Shown piece after piece: positions 18,446-26,814 of a stretch of DNA of 64,000 bases (position 1 is the first letter of the stretch; the number at the start of each line of letters is the position of its first letter). The notes under the pieces were generated by a model, which was given only the letters and a program-made list of their open reading frames with translations, had not been told where the DNA came from and did not search any database. This stretch comes from Neorhizobium huautlense. GTDB taxonomy: Bacteria; Pseudomonadota; Alphaproteobacteria; Rhizobiales; Rhizobiaceae. The stretch lies in assembly GCF_002968575.1 (NCBI RefSeq), contig NZ_PVBM01000019.1, positions 48,245 through 112,244 of the forward strand. The letters run 5' to 3'. The translations under genes were made by a program, and so were the position numbers.

Positions 18446-20335
18446 ATGGCGGACAAGAAAAAGACCGTATCGGCGGATGCCAGCAATCCGCTCGGCACCC
18501 TCGTCAACCTGTGGCCCTATATGTGGCCGGAGGGCCGTGCGGATCTGAAGGCGCGCGTGCTCTGGGCGACCTTCTATCTTTTTCTCGCCAAGTTCGTGCT
18601 GCTCGCCGTTCCCTATTTCTTCAAATGGGCAACGGATGCGCTGAACGGCAGGCTGGACATGGCGGGGATCCTGCCGGCCTTCCTGCTCGGCGCCGTCATC
18701 CTTGTCATCGCCTATAATTTTACCCGCATCCTGCAGGTGGGGCTCAACCAGCTCCGCGACGCGCTGTTTGCCTCGGTTGGGCAACATGCGGTGCGCCAGC
18801 TCGCCTACCGTACCTTCGTCCATATGCACCAGCTGTCGCTGCGCTTTCACCTCGAGCGCAAGACGGGCGGGCTGTCGCGCGTCATCGAGCGCGGCACCAA
18901 GGGGATCGAAACGATCGTGCGCTTCACGATCCTCAACTCCGTGCCGACGCTTCTGGAATTCCTGCTGACGGCGATCATCTTCTGGGTCAGCTATGGCTTC
19001 TGGTACGTTCTCGTCACCGCCGTGACCGTCTGGCTCTATATCTGGTTCACCATCAAGGCGAGCGACTGGCGCATAGGCATCCGCCGCTCGATGAACGACA
19101 GCGATACGGACGCCAATACAAAGGCGATCGATTCGCTCCTCAATTTCGAAACGGTTAAATATTTCGGCAACGAGGAGATGGAGGCCAGGCGCTTCGACAC
19201 GTCGATGGCGCGCTACGAAAAAGCCGCGACCGACGTCTGGACCTCGCTCGGCTGGCTGAACTTCGGCCAGGGGGTGATCTTCGGCCTCGGCCAGACGGTG
19301 ATGATGGTCATGTCGGCGCTTGCCGTGCAACGCGGCGAGCAGACGATCGGCGATTTCGTCTTCGTCAACGCGCTGCTGATGCAGCTTTCCGTGCCGCTCA
19401 ATTTCATCGGCTTCGTTTATCGCGAAATCCGTCAGGGACTGACGGACATCGAGCAGATGTTCGACCTTCTGGAGGTGGAGCCGGAAGTGGTCGACCGGCC
19501 GGACGCGAAGAAACTGGATATCCGCCAGGGGGCAATCGCGTTCAGGGACGTGCATTTTTCCTATGATCCGGCGCGGCCGATCCTCAAGGGCGTTTCCTTC
19601 GACGTGCCAGCCGGCAAGACGGTGGCGATCGTCGGCCCGTCGGGCGCCGGCAAGTCGACCATCTCCCGCCTGCTCTACCGCTTCTATGATATCCAGGACG
19701 GCACGATCACCATCGATGGCCAGGATGTCCGTGATGTCACTCAGCATTCGCTGCGGGCTGCTATCGGCATGGTGCCGCAGGATACCGTCCTCTTCAACGA
19801 CACGGTCGCCTACAACATTCGCTACGGTCGCCCGAGCGCGACCGAAGAGGAGGTCCAGACGGCTGCCGAGGTGGCGCAGATCAGCCATTTCATCCGCACG
19901 CTTCCCGAAGGTTTCGATACGAAGGTGGGCGAGCGCGGCTTGAAACTTTCCGGCGGCGAGAAACAGCGCGTGGCGATTGCCCGCACGATCCTCAAGGCCC
20001 CGCCGATCCTGATCCTCGACGAGGCGACCTCCGCGCTCGACACCACGACCGAGCATGAAATTCAGTCGGCGCTGGACACGGTTTCGAAGAATCGCACGAC
20101 GCTGGTCATCGCCCACCGGCTTTCGACCGTCATCAATGCGGACGAGATCATCGTGCTGCGCGACGGCCTGATCGCCGAGCGTGGCACCCATGCCGGGCTG
20201 CTCGCCCAGGACGGGCTCTATGCCTCAATGTGGAACCGCCAGCGCGAGGCGGTGCAGGCCGAAGAGCAGCTCAGGAAAGTGCGCGAAAGCGACGATCTCG
20301 GCATCATCCTGCGCGGCGCCCCGGCGGCGGAATAA
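18446..20335 (+). CDS. Atm1-type ABC exporter (fused permease and ATPase)
   Basis: The 629-residue half-transporter has six membrane segments (residues about 30-310) and an ATPase domain. The latter shows Walker A GPSGAGKST near residue 397, the ABC signature LSGGEKQR near 501, and Walker B ILILDEATSALD. The TM sequence (NFETVKYFGNEEMEARRF, LGFGQ-like region) matches the ATM1/ABCB7 family, which exports glutathione-linked sulfur or metal adducts. A homologous rhizobial and Novosphingobium protein has been linked to heavy-metal resistance. Assignment to this family is strong; its substrate in this organism is inferred. Confidence 0.93.
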   Translation: MADKKKTVSADASNPLGTLVNLWPYMWPEGRADLKARVLWATFYLFLAKFVLLAVPYFFKWATDALNGRLDMAGILPAFLLGAVILVIAYNFTRILQVGLNQLRDALFASVGQHAVRQLAYRTFVHMHQLSLRFHLERKTGGLSRVIERGTKGIETIVRFTILNSVPTLLEFLLTAIIFWVSYGFWYVLVTAVTVWLYIWFTIKASDWRIGIRRSMNDSDTDANTKAIDSLLNFETVKYFGNEEMEARRFDTSMARYEKAATDVWTSLGWLNFGQGVIFGLGQTVMMVMSALAVQRGEQTIGDFVFVNALLMQLSVPLNFIGFVYREIRQGLTDIEQMFDLLEVEPEVVDRPDAKKLDIRQGAIAFRDVHFSYDPARPILKGVSFDVPAGKTVAIVGPSGAGKSTISRLLYRFYDIQDGTITIDGQDVRDVTQHSLRAAIGMVPQDTVLFNDTVAYNIRYGRPSATEEEVQTAAEVAQISHFIRTLPEGFDTKVGERGLKLSGGEKQRVAIARTILKAPPILILDEATSALDTTTEHEIQSALDTVSKNRTTLVIAHRLSTVINADEIIVLRDGLIAERGTHAGLLAQDGLYASMWNRQREAVQAEEQLRKVRESDDLGIILRGAPAAE

Positions 20336-20360
20336 GCTCTCCACGGATAAAAGGAAAACA

Positions 20361-20492
20361 ATGCGATCTTCCTGGAAAAGAATGGCGGTGTTCGGCGCCA
20401 TTGCGCTCGCCTATCTCCTCGTCCTGACATTTTACAGCTCGCCGCTTCTGGCATTCACGACCTGGATGGGCTGGGTCCCGCCGCAGCCCTGA
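20361..20492 (+). CDS. Small membrane protein, hypothetical
   Basis: A 43-residue ORF starts 25 bases after the ABC exporter stop, with AAGGAA just upstream. It encodes a basic start (MRSSWKRM), one long helix (AVFGAIALAYLLVLTFYSS) and an aromatic end (WMGWVPPQP). It is probably co-transcribed with the exporter and may be a small partner, but that is inference only. Confidence 0.5.
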   Translation: MRSSWKRMAVFGAIALAYLLVLTFYSSPLLAFTTWMGWVPPQP

Positions 20493-20500
20493 AGTTGCCG

Positions 20501-20539
20501 GCCGCTCGGCCCTGAGCGGCGCGCCTAGTCCTTTTTTTT
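20501..20539 (+). terminator. Putative terminator after the exporter operon
   Basis: GCCGCTC (20501-20507) and GAGCGGC (20514-20520) form a seven-pair hairpin. A T-rich run begins about 11 bases after the stem, which is further than usual. It lies between convergent small-protein genes. Confidence 0.45.
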
Positions 20540-20553
20540 TCAGAAGGAACGGC

Positions 20554-20751
20554 TCATTTACGATAGTCGAGCAGCCACTTCACGCCTGCGACGGACACCG
20601 TGATAAAGCCCATCCATCCTGCCCACATCTCGACATAGACCGGCGGGCTTGCCGGAACCGTTCCCTCGATGTCGTAGTAGCCGGCAGTGACGATTGCCGC
20701 GCAGGCCATGAAGGCAACCGTGGCTACGATCCAAATGCGCAGATATGTCAT
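20554..20751 (-). CDS. Small two-helix membrane protein, hypothetical
   Basis: A 65-residue ORF has two hydrophobic stretches (IWIVATVAFMACAAIVTAG and WAGWMGFITVSVAGVKWLL) with a polar loop containing YYDIEGTVPASPP. GGGAGG lies six bases before the ATG, which argues for a real gene. No family recognised. Confidence 0.6.
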   Translation of the reverse strand: MTYLRIWIVATVAFMACAAIVTAGYYDIEGTVPASPPVYVEMWAGWMGFITVSVAGVKWLLDYRK

Positions 20752-21256
20752 ACATCCTCCCGTCCAGGTGCGTCATCTCTTGCGGCACGCGGCGCAATGC
20801 GCCGGACGCAATCAATAGCGGGTTTCGGGCGGTCTGGCAGGTCGTCCGATAGATGTAGGTTCTCCTTCAGCCCAGCGACGGGTTCTCCCTCCGCCGATCA
20901 ATCCACCTGCATTTTTTTTGCCGAAAATTACCACGAATGAGCACGAATGGCGGTCCCGTTCACGCGCCTTTCACGCGCGATTGACGGCGAGGTTGTTATC
21001 TCACAATTGCCAACAGACTGCTTGGTGGCTCGGACGGGAAAAACGGTCGAGCCACCTCTTTTTGTTGGTGAGTACTGCGTTGGGGGCATGGGGATGGGGC
21101 TCGCGCTCGGGCGGACCAGCGCGGGTCCTATCGCTCAGGCCGATGCGATGGCGACGACGCGACCGTACTGGTCTTCGCCACAGAGCGACGGAACCGCATT
21201 GCCGCAAAAACGGTTTCCCTGTAGTCAGTTCGGGCTGACCATCCAGGAGAAAACGG
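20752..21256. other. 505-base intergenic region upstream of psd
   Basis: No convincing protein gene. The stretch holds a strong plus-strand hairpin with a T tract at 21024-21063, which has no gene upstream to serve. It therefore may end a small RNA or a leader of psd. A TTGACG-like box occurs near 20980 but without a clear -10 partner. Confidence 0.45.
21024..21063 (+). terminator. Rho-independent terminator without an upstream gene
   Basis: GGTGGCTCG (21024-21032) and CGAGCCACC (21048-21056) make a perfect nine-pair stem around a 15-base loop. The stem is followed by TCTTTTT. Nothing on the plus strand upstream is a plausible protein gene. Confidence 0.65.
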
Positions 21257-21958
21257 TTGATCAATCTCTTCGACACCATCCGCAACACGCTCGTGCCGAT
21301 CCACAAGGAAGGTTATGTCTTCGTGGCGGCCTTCTTCATCGCCTCGCTGATCCTCGGCTGGATCGCCGAACCGCTGTTCTGGATCGGCCTCGTGCTGACC
21401 CTCTGGTGCGCCTATTTCTTCCGCGATCCCGAGCGCGCCGTGCCTCAGGATGACGACCTCGTGCTCAGCCCCGCCGACGGCCGCATCTCGCATGTCGCCT
21501 TCGTCGTGCCGCCGGCCGAGCTCGAGCTTGGCTCGGAGCCGATGCTGCGCATCTCGGTGTTCATGAATGTCTTCGACTGCCATATCAACCGCTCGCCGGT
21601 GCGCGGCCAGGTGACCCGCATCGAATACCGCCCCGGCCAGTTCATCAATGCCGAACTCGACAAGGCGAGCGAGGACAACGAGCGAAACGGCCTGGTCATC
21701 GAAACCCGCCACGGCAAGGTCGGTGTCGTGCAGATTGCCGGTCTCGTGGCGCGCCGCATCGTCTGCTGGGTGAAACCGACGGAACCGGTCAACGCGGGCG
21801 AACGCTTCGGCCTCATCCGCTTCGGGTCGCGCCTAGACGTTTTCGTGCCTGCCGGCGCCCAGCCACGGGTCTCGGTCGGCCAACTGGCCCTCGGCGGCGA
21901 AACCGTGCTTGCCGAATTCGGTTCGTCCAAGGGTCCGACCATCAGCCGCCGCGTATAA
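21257..21958 (+). CDS. psd: Phosphatidylserine decarboxylase
   Basis: The 233-residue protein is the short (type II) phosphatidylserine decarboxylase used to make phosphatidylethanolamine at the inner membrane. It has one or two N-terminal hydrophobic segments, [19 protein letters not shown], and HINRSPVRG. The conserved RFGSRLDVF near residue 188 carries the Gly-Ser pair that is cleaved to form the pyruvoyl group. The start codon is TTG, with CAGGAGA six bases upstream. It is followed 19 bases later by pssA, the preceding step of the pathway. Confidence 0.95.
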   Translation: MINLFDTIRNTLVPIHKEGYVFVAAFFIASLILGWIAEPLFWIGLVLTLWCAYFFRDPERAVPQDDDLVLSPADGRISHVAFVVPPAELELGSEPMLRISVFMNVFDCHINRSPVRGQVTRIEYRPGQFINAELDKASEDNERNGLVIETRHGKVGVVQIAGLVARRIVCWVKPTEPVNAGERFGLIRFGSRLDVFVPAGAQPRVSVGQLALGGETVLAEFGSSKGPTISRRV

Positions 21959-21977
21959 AGGAGCACGAGACAGCATC

Positions 21978-22814
21978 ATGGAGACGCCAGCCCCCGACGC
22001 CTCGACCTCTTCCCCCCATGAGCCGAACCGGCCGAACGACGAGGCCCGCGGGCCTCGTCTGCGCGAGATTCCGCTGCGCCTCATGGTGCCGAACCTGATC
22101 ACGGTGCTGGCCATCTGCGCGGGCCTGACGGGCATTCGGCTGGCATTCGAGGGGCGCTACGAGCTTGCGGTCGCCATGGTGCTGCTTGCCGCCTTCCTTG
22201 ATGGTATCGACGGGCGTATTGCGCGGCTCCTGAAGGCCACATCGAAATTCGGGGTGCAGATGGATTCGCTTGCCGACATCATCAATTTCGGCGTCGCGCC
22301 GGCGCTCGTTTCCTATGCCTTCCTGCTGCACAATGCCAAGTCGATCGGCTGGATCGCGGGACTGCTCTATGCGATCGCCGCCGGCCTGCGTCTTGCCCGT
22401 TTCAACGTTATGGCCGACCGTGATATCAAGGCGCCCTGGCAGTCGGAATTCTTCGTCGGCGTGCCGGCGCCGATGGGCGCCATGCTGGTGCTGCTGCCGG
22501 TCTATCTCGGTTTCCTGGGTTTGGGCTCCTCCCCCCTCTTCGTATATGGGAGCGTCGCCTATACGATCCTGATCGGCTATCTGCTCGTCTCCCGCCTGCC
22601 GGTCTGGTCCGGCAAATCGAGCCGCATCCGGCGGGACCTCATGCTGCCGATCCTGCTCGCCGTGGTGCTCTATGTGGCTCTGCTGATGAGCTATACCTGG
22701 GAGGTGCTGTCGATCACGGTTATCGCCTATCTCTGCGTCCTGCCCTTTAGCGCGCGAGCCTGGCACCGCCGCTACGGCACGATCACCATCGAGGACGACA
22801 GCGCCAACGTCTGA
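21978..22814 (+). CDS. pssA: CDP-diacylglycerol-serine O-phosphatidyltransferase
   Basis: The 278-residue integral membrane enzyme makes phosphatidylserine from CDP-diacylglycerol and serine. It carries the CDP-alcohol phosphotransferase signature with spacing DG-x2-AR-x8-G-x3-D-x3-D around residues 75-100 (DGIDGRIARLLK, then FGVQMDSLADI). It has a Pro-rich, charged N-terminal extension of about 30 residues and several hydrophobic helices. The partner psd sits 19 bases upstream, so both steps to phosphatidylethanolamine are encoded together. Confidence 0.94.
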   Translation: METPAPDASTSSPHEPNRPNDEARGPRLREIPLRLMVPNLITVLAICAGLTGIRLAFEGRYELAVAMVLLAAFLDGIDGRIARLLKATSKFGVQMDSLADIINFGVAPALVSYAFLLHNAKSIGWIAGLLYAIAAGLRLARFNVMADRDIKAPWQSEFFVGVPAPMGAMLVLLPVYLGFLGLGSSPLFVYGSVAYTILIGYLLVSRLPVWSGKSSRIRRDLMLPILLAVVLYVALLMSYTWEVLSITVIAYLCVLPFSARAWHRRYGTITIEDDSANV

Positions 22815-22990
22815 CAGGCCCCGCACTTGGTAAGTTGCAGCTTTCACGCAACAGTTTCCCGCAAGATGCAGGTTTTATGAAAAGCTGGCGAGTGTGCCGG
22901 CTTATTCAGCCACGATTCTGCCCGCTTTAATGCGGAGAGGCGCGATCGCAAATGCAAAAACAAAAGATTCGCGTGTGAGAGGAGACAGCC

Positions 22991-23128
22991 ATGAGCAGCG
23001 AAAAACCAGTCAAGAAGACCGACACCAAGCAGGATATCAACCCGCCTTACCGCCCGCTGGCGCTCAAGGCCGTGGTTGCCGCAGCCCTGATGCTGAAGCG
23101 CAAGCCGAAGCTCACACCGGCCGGCTGA
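22991..23128 (+). CDS. Small hypothetical protein
   Basis: A 45-residue ORF starts ten bases after a GAGGAGA site. It is lysine-rich at both ends with a short hydrophobic middle (ALKAVVAAALML). It ends only five bases before the convergent lysE stop. No family is recognised; a good ribosome site is the main support. Confidence 0.45.
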   Translation: MSSEKPVKKTDTKQDINPPYRPLALKAVVAAALMLKRKPKLTPAG

Positions 23129-23132
23129 TCGC

Positions 23133-23717
23133 CTATTTGCCGCCGAGGAAGCTCAAAACGAGCCCCAGCGCGAGCAGGCCCATCACCACGCCGATGACGA
23201 CATCCAGAACCCGCCAGGCGGCGGGTCTTGCAAAGAGCGGCGCCAGGAAGCGCGCGCCGTAACCCAGCCCGAAGAACCAGGCGAACGAGGCGACCGCCGC
23301 ACCGGCGCCGTAGGCGATCCGTTCGAAGCCTTCGAAGGCTGCAGACAGGCTGCCGAGCAGCACGACCGTATCCAGATAGACATGCGGATTGAGGAAGGTG
23401 AAGGCAAGGCAAGTCATCACCGCCGCCTTCAGGCCGAGACTTTCGGGAGCGCCGGCGACCATGGCACCCGGCTTTGCCGCGCGCCTGAAGGCCGTCACCA
23501 CCGAAATCAAAACCGGCGATTGCGAAACAATGGTGCCGAGACCGGCGACGCCGGCGGCGATCAGCAATGCATCGGACAGCGCGCAGATCAGGCAGAGGAT
23601 GAAGACGTGGCTGCGGATCAACCCCTGGCGCAGGATGAAGGCGTTCTGGGCACCGATCGCGACGATCAGCGAGCCCCCGAGGGCGAAACCGGAAAAGCCG
23701 GCAGAAAGCAGGTTCAT
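23133..23717 (-). CDS. LysE/ArgO family amino-acid exporter
   Basis: The 194-residue inner-membrane protein shows the LysE family pattern: GFALGGSLIVAIGAQNAFILRQGL near the N-terminus and FTFLNPHVYLDTVVLLG in the middle, with five to six hydrophobic helices. Known relatives export lysine or arginine. No LysG/ArgP-type regulator is adjacent. It sits at the end of a leftward run ynfA-like - SRAP - lysE. Confidence 0.92.
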   Translation of the reverse strand: MNLLSAGFSGFALGGSLIVAIGAQNAFILRQGLIRSHVFILCLICALSDALLIAAGVAGLGTIVSQSPVLISVVTAFRRAAKPGAMVAGAPESLGLKAAVMTCLAFTFLNPHVYLDTVVLLGSLSAAFEGFERIAYGAGAAVASFAWFFGLGYGARFLAPLFARPAAWRVLDVVIGVVMGLLALGLVLSFLGGK

Positions 23718-23748
23718 GGGAATATCTCGCCTGGAAAAAGAGGAAGGG

Positions 23749-24516
23749 TCAGAAGAGCGACATTTGATCGGTGTCTGGCTTTTTGCCTTTCGGCGGCTTC
23801 TCTTCCGGGACGGCGACGGCCACCGGCTTCTGCAGGTCCGGCCCCATATTCGAGACCTTGTTGACGAGATCGGAGACCGGCAGCGCCTCGAAAAAGTCCT
23901 CCTGCGCCGGCCGCATCAGGTCTTCCACGTGGCGCGGCTCCTGCGTCTTGCAATCAAGCCAGCGTTCGAAATCTTCCGGCTGGATTACCACCGGCATGCG
24001 ATCATGGATGCCGCGGATCGCCGCATTCGCCGTGGTGGTCATGATCGCGGCGGTATCCACTTCCGAACCGTCCGCCGAGGACCAGGTTTCCATCAGGCCG
24101 GCAAAGGCCACGACGCCGCCGTGCTTCGGACGGATCCAATAGGCCTGCGGCTTGACGCCGCTCTCCTTCGGCGGCCGGCGCCATTCGTAGAAGCCCGTCG
24201 CCGGTATGAGAACGCGCCGATGGCGCATGGCCGCGCGGAAGGAGGCCTTGCCGATTGCCGTTTCCGCCCGCGCGTTGATCAGCAGCGGAAAATCCTTCGG
24301 GTCCTTCAGCCAGCCGGGAATCAGTCCCCAGCGGGCGAGGAGCGCCCGTCGCGTCGGCAGATTGCTGCCTGGCTCGCGGCGTTCCGATTCGATCACCACG
24401 AGGATCGGCTGCGTCGGAGCAATGTTGTAGCGCGCCGGGAAATCCTCGAGATCCACCAGACTGAAAAATTCCGAGATATCCCTGGGGGTCGCCGTCAGGG
24501 CGTAGCGTCCGCACAT
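23749..24516 (-). CDS. yedK: SOS response-associated peptidase (SRAP/HMCES family)
   Basis: The 255-residue protein begins MCGRY, giving the catalytic Cys2 that crosslinks to abasic sites in single-stranded DNA. RYNIAPTQP, GFYEWR and GIHDRMPVVI supply the conserved Asn, Glu and His. A variable Pro/Lys-rich tail ends MSLF. The protein forms a protective DNA-protein link at abasic sites; the peptidase name refers to its self-processing. It lies next to lysE and ynfA, likely one transcript, without a LexA box that I can see. Confidence 0.94.
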   Translation of the reverse strand: MCGRYALTATPRDISEFFSLVDLEDFPARYNIAPTQPILVVIESERREPGSNLPTRRALLARWGLIPGWLKDPKDFPLLINARAETAIGKASFRAAMRHRRVLIPATGFYEWRRPPKESGVKPQAYWIRPKHGGVVAFAGLMETWSSADGSEVDTAAIMTTTANAAIRGIHDRMPVVIQPEDFERWLDCKTQEPRHVEDLMRPAQEDFFEALPVSDLVNKVSNMGPDLQKPVAVAVPEEKPPKGKKPDTDQMSLF

Positions 24517-24563
24517 GCGCCTGTCATGGCATCGGCCTCAAAATGCGTCAAGCGGCGCGGCCA

Positions 24564-24890
24564 TCAAGCACTGCGCGGCCCGAAGAAGATGATGGCGCCG
24601 CCGGCAAGGCAGACGGCGACACCGAGCGCATCCCACCGATCCGGCACCCGGGCCTCCACCATCCACAGCCATAGGATCGAGGCGAGGATATAGATGCTGC
24701 CGTAGGCGGCATAGGCGCGTCCCGCTGCATCGCTCGGCACCAGCGCCAGCGCCCAGGCAAAAAGGACTAGCGAAAGCATGCCGGGCGCCAGCCACCAGAC
24801 GGACTTCTCCAATCGCCACCAGGCCCAGAAGGCGAAGCAGCCGGCGATCTCGGCAAGGGCGGCGAAGGAGTAGAGCGCGTAGGTTTTCAT
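24564..24890 (-). CDS. ynfA: YnfA family small membrane protein
   Basis: The 108-residue protein has four hydrophobic segments and the UPF0060 pattern: [40 protein letters not shown] and [18 protein letters not shown]. It is related to small multidrug-resistance exporters but its substrate is not established. It is the first gene of the leftward run toward SRAP and lysE, and divergent from a toxin-antitoxin pair. Confidence 0.92.
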   Translation of the reverse strand: MKTYALYSFAALAEIAGCFAFWAWWRLEKSVWWLAPGMLSLVLFAWALALVPSDAAGRAYAAYGSIYILASILWLWMVEARVPDRWDALGVAVCLAGGAIIFFGPRSA

Positions 24891-24912
24891 GAGGATGGCG
24901 GGATTGAAGATT

Positions 24913-24930
24913 TGTAGCTTATACGCTACA
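24913..24930. promoter_or_regulatory. Palindromic operator upstream of the killer-antidote pair
   Basis: TGTAGC-TTATAC-GCTACA is an 18-base perfect inverted repeat with six-base arms. It ends eight bases before the GTG start of the toxin gene. That position suits autoregulation by the antitoxin's helix-turn-helix. Binding is inferred. Confidence 0.6.
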
Positions 24931-24937
24931 TTGCCAC

Positions 24938-25234
24938 GTGATCGAAATCCGGGAAACCAAAATCTACTCGACTTGGTTTGCCCGGTTGCGGGACGAGCGC
25001 GCGAAAGCCCGTATCAATACCCGCATCTATCGTTTGTCGCTGGGGAACCCCGGCGATGTGAAGGCGGTCGGTTCTGGCATCAGCGAGATGGGAATCGACT
25101 ACGGACCTGGTTACAGAATCTATTTCACGCGGCGCGGGCAGAAATTGGTCATCCTTCTGTGTGGCGGCGATAAATCCAGCCAGACTGACGATATCCTGTC
25201 GGCGAAGGCACTGGCGGCGGACCTGGAGGACTGA
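24938..25234 (+). CDS. RelE-like addiction module killer protein (toxin)
   Basis: The 98-residue protein matches the TIGR02683-type toxin family: [29 protein letters not shown] and [15 protein letters not shown] in the core, then [15 protein letters not shown]. This is the RelE/ParE fold; relatives cleave mRNA or target gyrase. The start is GTG with no obvious ribosome site, so the mRNA may be leaderless. The antidote gene follows two bases after the stop. Confidence 0.9.
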   Translation: MIEIRETKIYSTWFARLRDERAKARINTRIYRLSLGNPGDVKAVGSGISEMGIDYGPGYRIYFTRRGQKLVILLCGGDKSSQTDDILSAKALAADLED

Positions 25235-25236
25235 CT

Positions 25237-25536
25237 ATGGCAGTCGAGGCCAAGAAGTGGGATATTTTCGAGCATCTGGACAGCGACGAACGGATAGCGC
25301 TTTTTCTGGAAGCCGTGTTCGAGGATGGCGACCCAGCCGTCATCGCGGCAGCAATCGGCGATGTGGCGCGTGCCCGGGGAATGAGCCAGGTCGCCAAGGA
25401 TGCCGGTTTGTCACGCGAAAATCTCTATCGAGCGCTCAGCGAAGGCGGAAATCCTGAGTTCGCGACTATCGTAAAAGTTGTCCGTGCGATCGGATACGAT
25501 CTGACGATCGTCTCCCATGACGCGGCCGCCCGCTAG
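25237..25536 (+). CDS. Addiction module antidote protein (antitoxin)
   Basis: The 99-residue partner has a Xre-type helix-turn-helix (VARARGMSQVAKDAGLSRENLYRALSEGGNPEF, residues about 46-78), as in TIGR02684 antidotes. The N-terminal part (FEHLDSDERIALFLEAVFEDGDP) is the toxin-binding segment in this family. It is encoded downstream of the toxin, the order normal for this subfamily. It should repress the pair at the palindrome upstream. Confidence 0.9.
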   Translation: MAVEAKKWDIFEHLDSDERIALFLEAVFEDGDPAVIAAAIGDVARARGMSQVAKDAGLSRENLYRALSEGGNPEFATIVKVVRAIGYDLTIVSHDAAAR

Positions 25537-25546
25537 AAGAAGATCC

Positions 25547-25966
25547 ATGCCCTCCTCTCCGCAAGCCGCATCCTCCGCCATTCTCGAACGGGATGGCCGG
25601 TTCCTGCTGATCCGCCGGATGAACCCTCCGTCAGCCGATCTGTTCGCCTTTCCGGGCGGACGCGCCGAGCCGGGGGAGACGCCGGATGAGACTGCGTTAC
25701 GGGAGTTTTTCGAAGAGACGGGCGTCACGGCTCGCAATCCCGTCCTTTTCGCGACCTATGACCTGATGAGCGAAAAGGAAGGCGGCAGTCATTTCTTTCT
25801 CTCGGTCTTCCGTGTCGAGGCGGATGCCGATACGGAAGTCGTCGCAGCCGACGATGCCGCGGATCCAGGCTGGTATACAATCGAGGAAATCCGCTCCCTT
25901 CCCGTGCCGCCGAGCGTGCTCGAATGCGCCGAAAGGCTGGCGGTAGAGATCAAGGCCGGCTATTAG
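25547..25966 (+). CDS. NUDIX hydrolase
   Basis: The 139-residue enzyme has a complete Nudix box (GGRAEPGETPDETALREFFEETGV is the segment, about residues 41-63, with the REFFEE core). Such proteins hydrolyse a nucleoside diphosphate linked to another moiety. The flanking FAFPGGRAEPGE supports metal-dependent activity, but the substrate is unknown. It starts ten bases after the antidote gene and may share its transcript. Confidence 0.9.
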   Translation: MPSSPQAASSAILERDGRFLLIRRMNPPSADLFAFPGGRAEPGETPDETALREFFEETGVTARNPVLFATYDLMSEKEGGSHFFLSVFRVEADADTEVVAADDAADPGWYTIEEIRSLPVPPSVLECAERLAVEIKAGY

Positions 25967-25975
25967 ATTTTCAAT

Positions 25976-26440
25976 ATGCCGCGCCGGATCCCGTTCATGA
26001 GTTCTATTTCGCGACTTGTCCTGATCACGCTTGTGGCGGCCGCCGCGGCGACGCCGCTCGCTGCCCAGACGACGAAACAGCCAACGGCGAAACAACCGCC
26101 TGCCGCAGCTGTGCCGCCGCCGGCCGCAGAAGAAAAGCCGGCGCCCTATGAGGTGCAGCTGACACGCCTTGCCGAAGTTCTCGGCTCCATCCAGTATCTG
26201 CGGACGCTGTGCGGCGTACCTGCCTCCGACTGGCGCGCATCCATGCAGCAGCTGTTGGATACCGACACCGCGAACGAACCCAAACGGCGCGAGAAACTGA
26301 CAGCCGCCTTCAACCGCGGTTATCGGTCCTTTGCCGCGGTGCACACCTCCTGTACAGATGCGGCCAGGACGGCGGAGGAACGATACCGTAACGAAGGCGC
26401 AACACTTGCCACAGAAATTGCGACACGCTTCGGAAATTAG
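25976..26440 (+). CDS. TIGR02301 family secreted protein
   Basis: The 154-residue protein has a signal peptide followed by a Pro/Ala/Gln-rich linker and a helical domain: QLTRLAEVLGSIQYLRTLCG, WRASMQQLLD, RREKLTAAFNRGYRSFA and HTSCTDAA. This pattern matches the TIGR02301 family of rhizobial periplasmic proteins of unknown function. A start at 25997 (second Met) is equally possible and gives a cleaner signal peptide. Confidence 0.8.
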   Translation: MPRRIPFMSSISRLVLITLVAAAAATPLAAQTTKQPTAKQPPAAAVPPPAAEEKPAPYEVQLTRLAEVLGSIQYLRTLCGVPASDWRASMQQLLDTDTANEPKRREKLTAAFNRGYRSFAAVHTSCTDAARTAEERYRNEGATLATEIATRFGN

Positions 26441-26541
26441 AGGATTATTTACCTCTTTTCGCAGGAGGCCGTGTCGTTTTGATAAAAGACTGATAAAGTT
26501 TTTAACGGGCTAGTAATCAAACGGGCACCGAGGACATCAGA

Positions 26542-26799
26542 ATGCAGACAGGCCGCAACGACATCGACGACATGATTGTGCATGAGAAGATGCAGGCTGC
26601 CTTGGAATATCAGAGCGAGGCCTGGGCCGACGGCCGGGCGGATGGCATCGAACCGGAAATCATCGCCGACGCGGCCCTGGTGCTTGCCATGCGGGAGACC
26701 ATCCGCATCCATGGCGAGCTGGGTGCCGAAGCCATGCTCGAATCGCTGAAGACCCGCATGCTCGCTGGCGAATTTTCTCCCGAGCGAATGATTCAATAG
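26542..26799 (+). CDS. Conserved rhizobial hypothetical protein
   Basis: An 85-residue protein is rich in Ala, Glu and Met, with no membrane segment (ending MLAGEFSPERMIQ). It looks helical and soluble. It lies 15 bases upstream of a secreted hypothetical gene with which it may be co-transcribed. A GAGGACA site precedes the ATG. Confidence 0.65.
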   Translation: MQTGRNDIDDMIVHEKMQAALEYQSEAWADGRADGIEPEIIADAALVLAMRETIRIHGELGAEAMLESLKTRMLAGEFSPERMIQ

Positions 26800-26814
26800 A
26801 TAGCCGAGGTTTCC

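Noticed and set aside
18377..20191. Long minus-strand ORF opposite the ABC exporter
   Set aside because: The plus-strand product has complete Walker and signature motifs; the antisense frame is an Arg/Asp/Gly-rich shadow.
23389..24693. Plus-strand ORF of 434 codons opposite lysE and the SRAP gene
   Set aside because: It spans two genes with strong motifs on the minus strand and has no recognisable domain.
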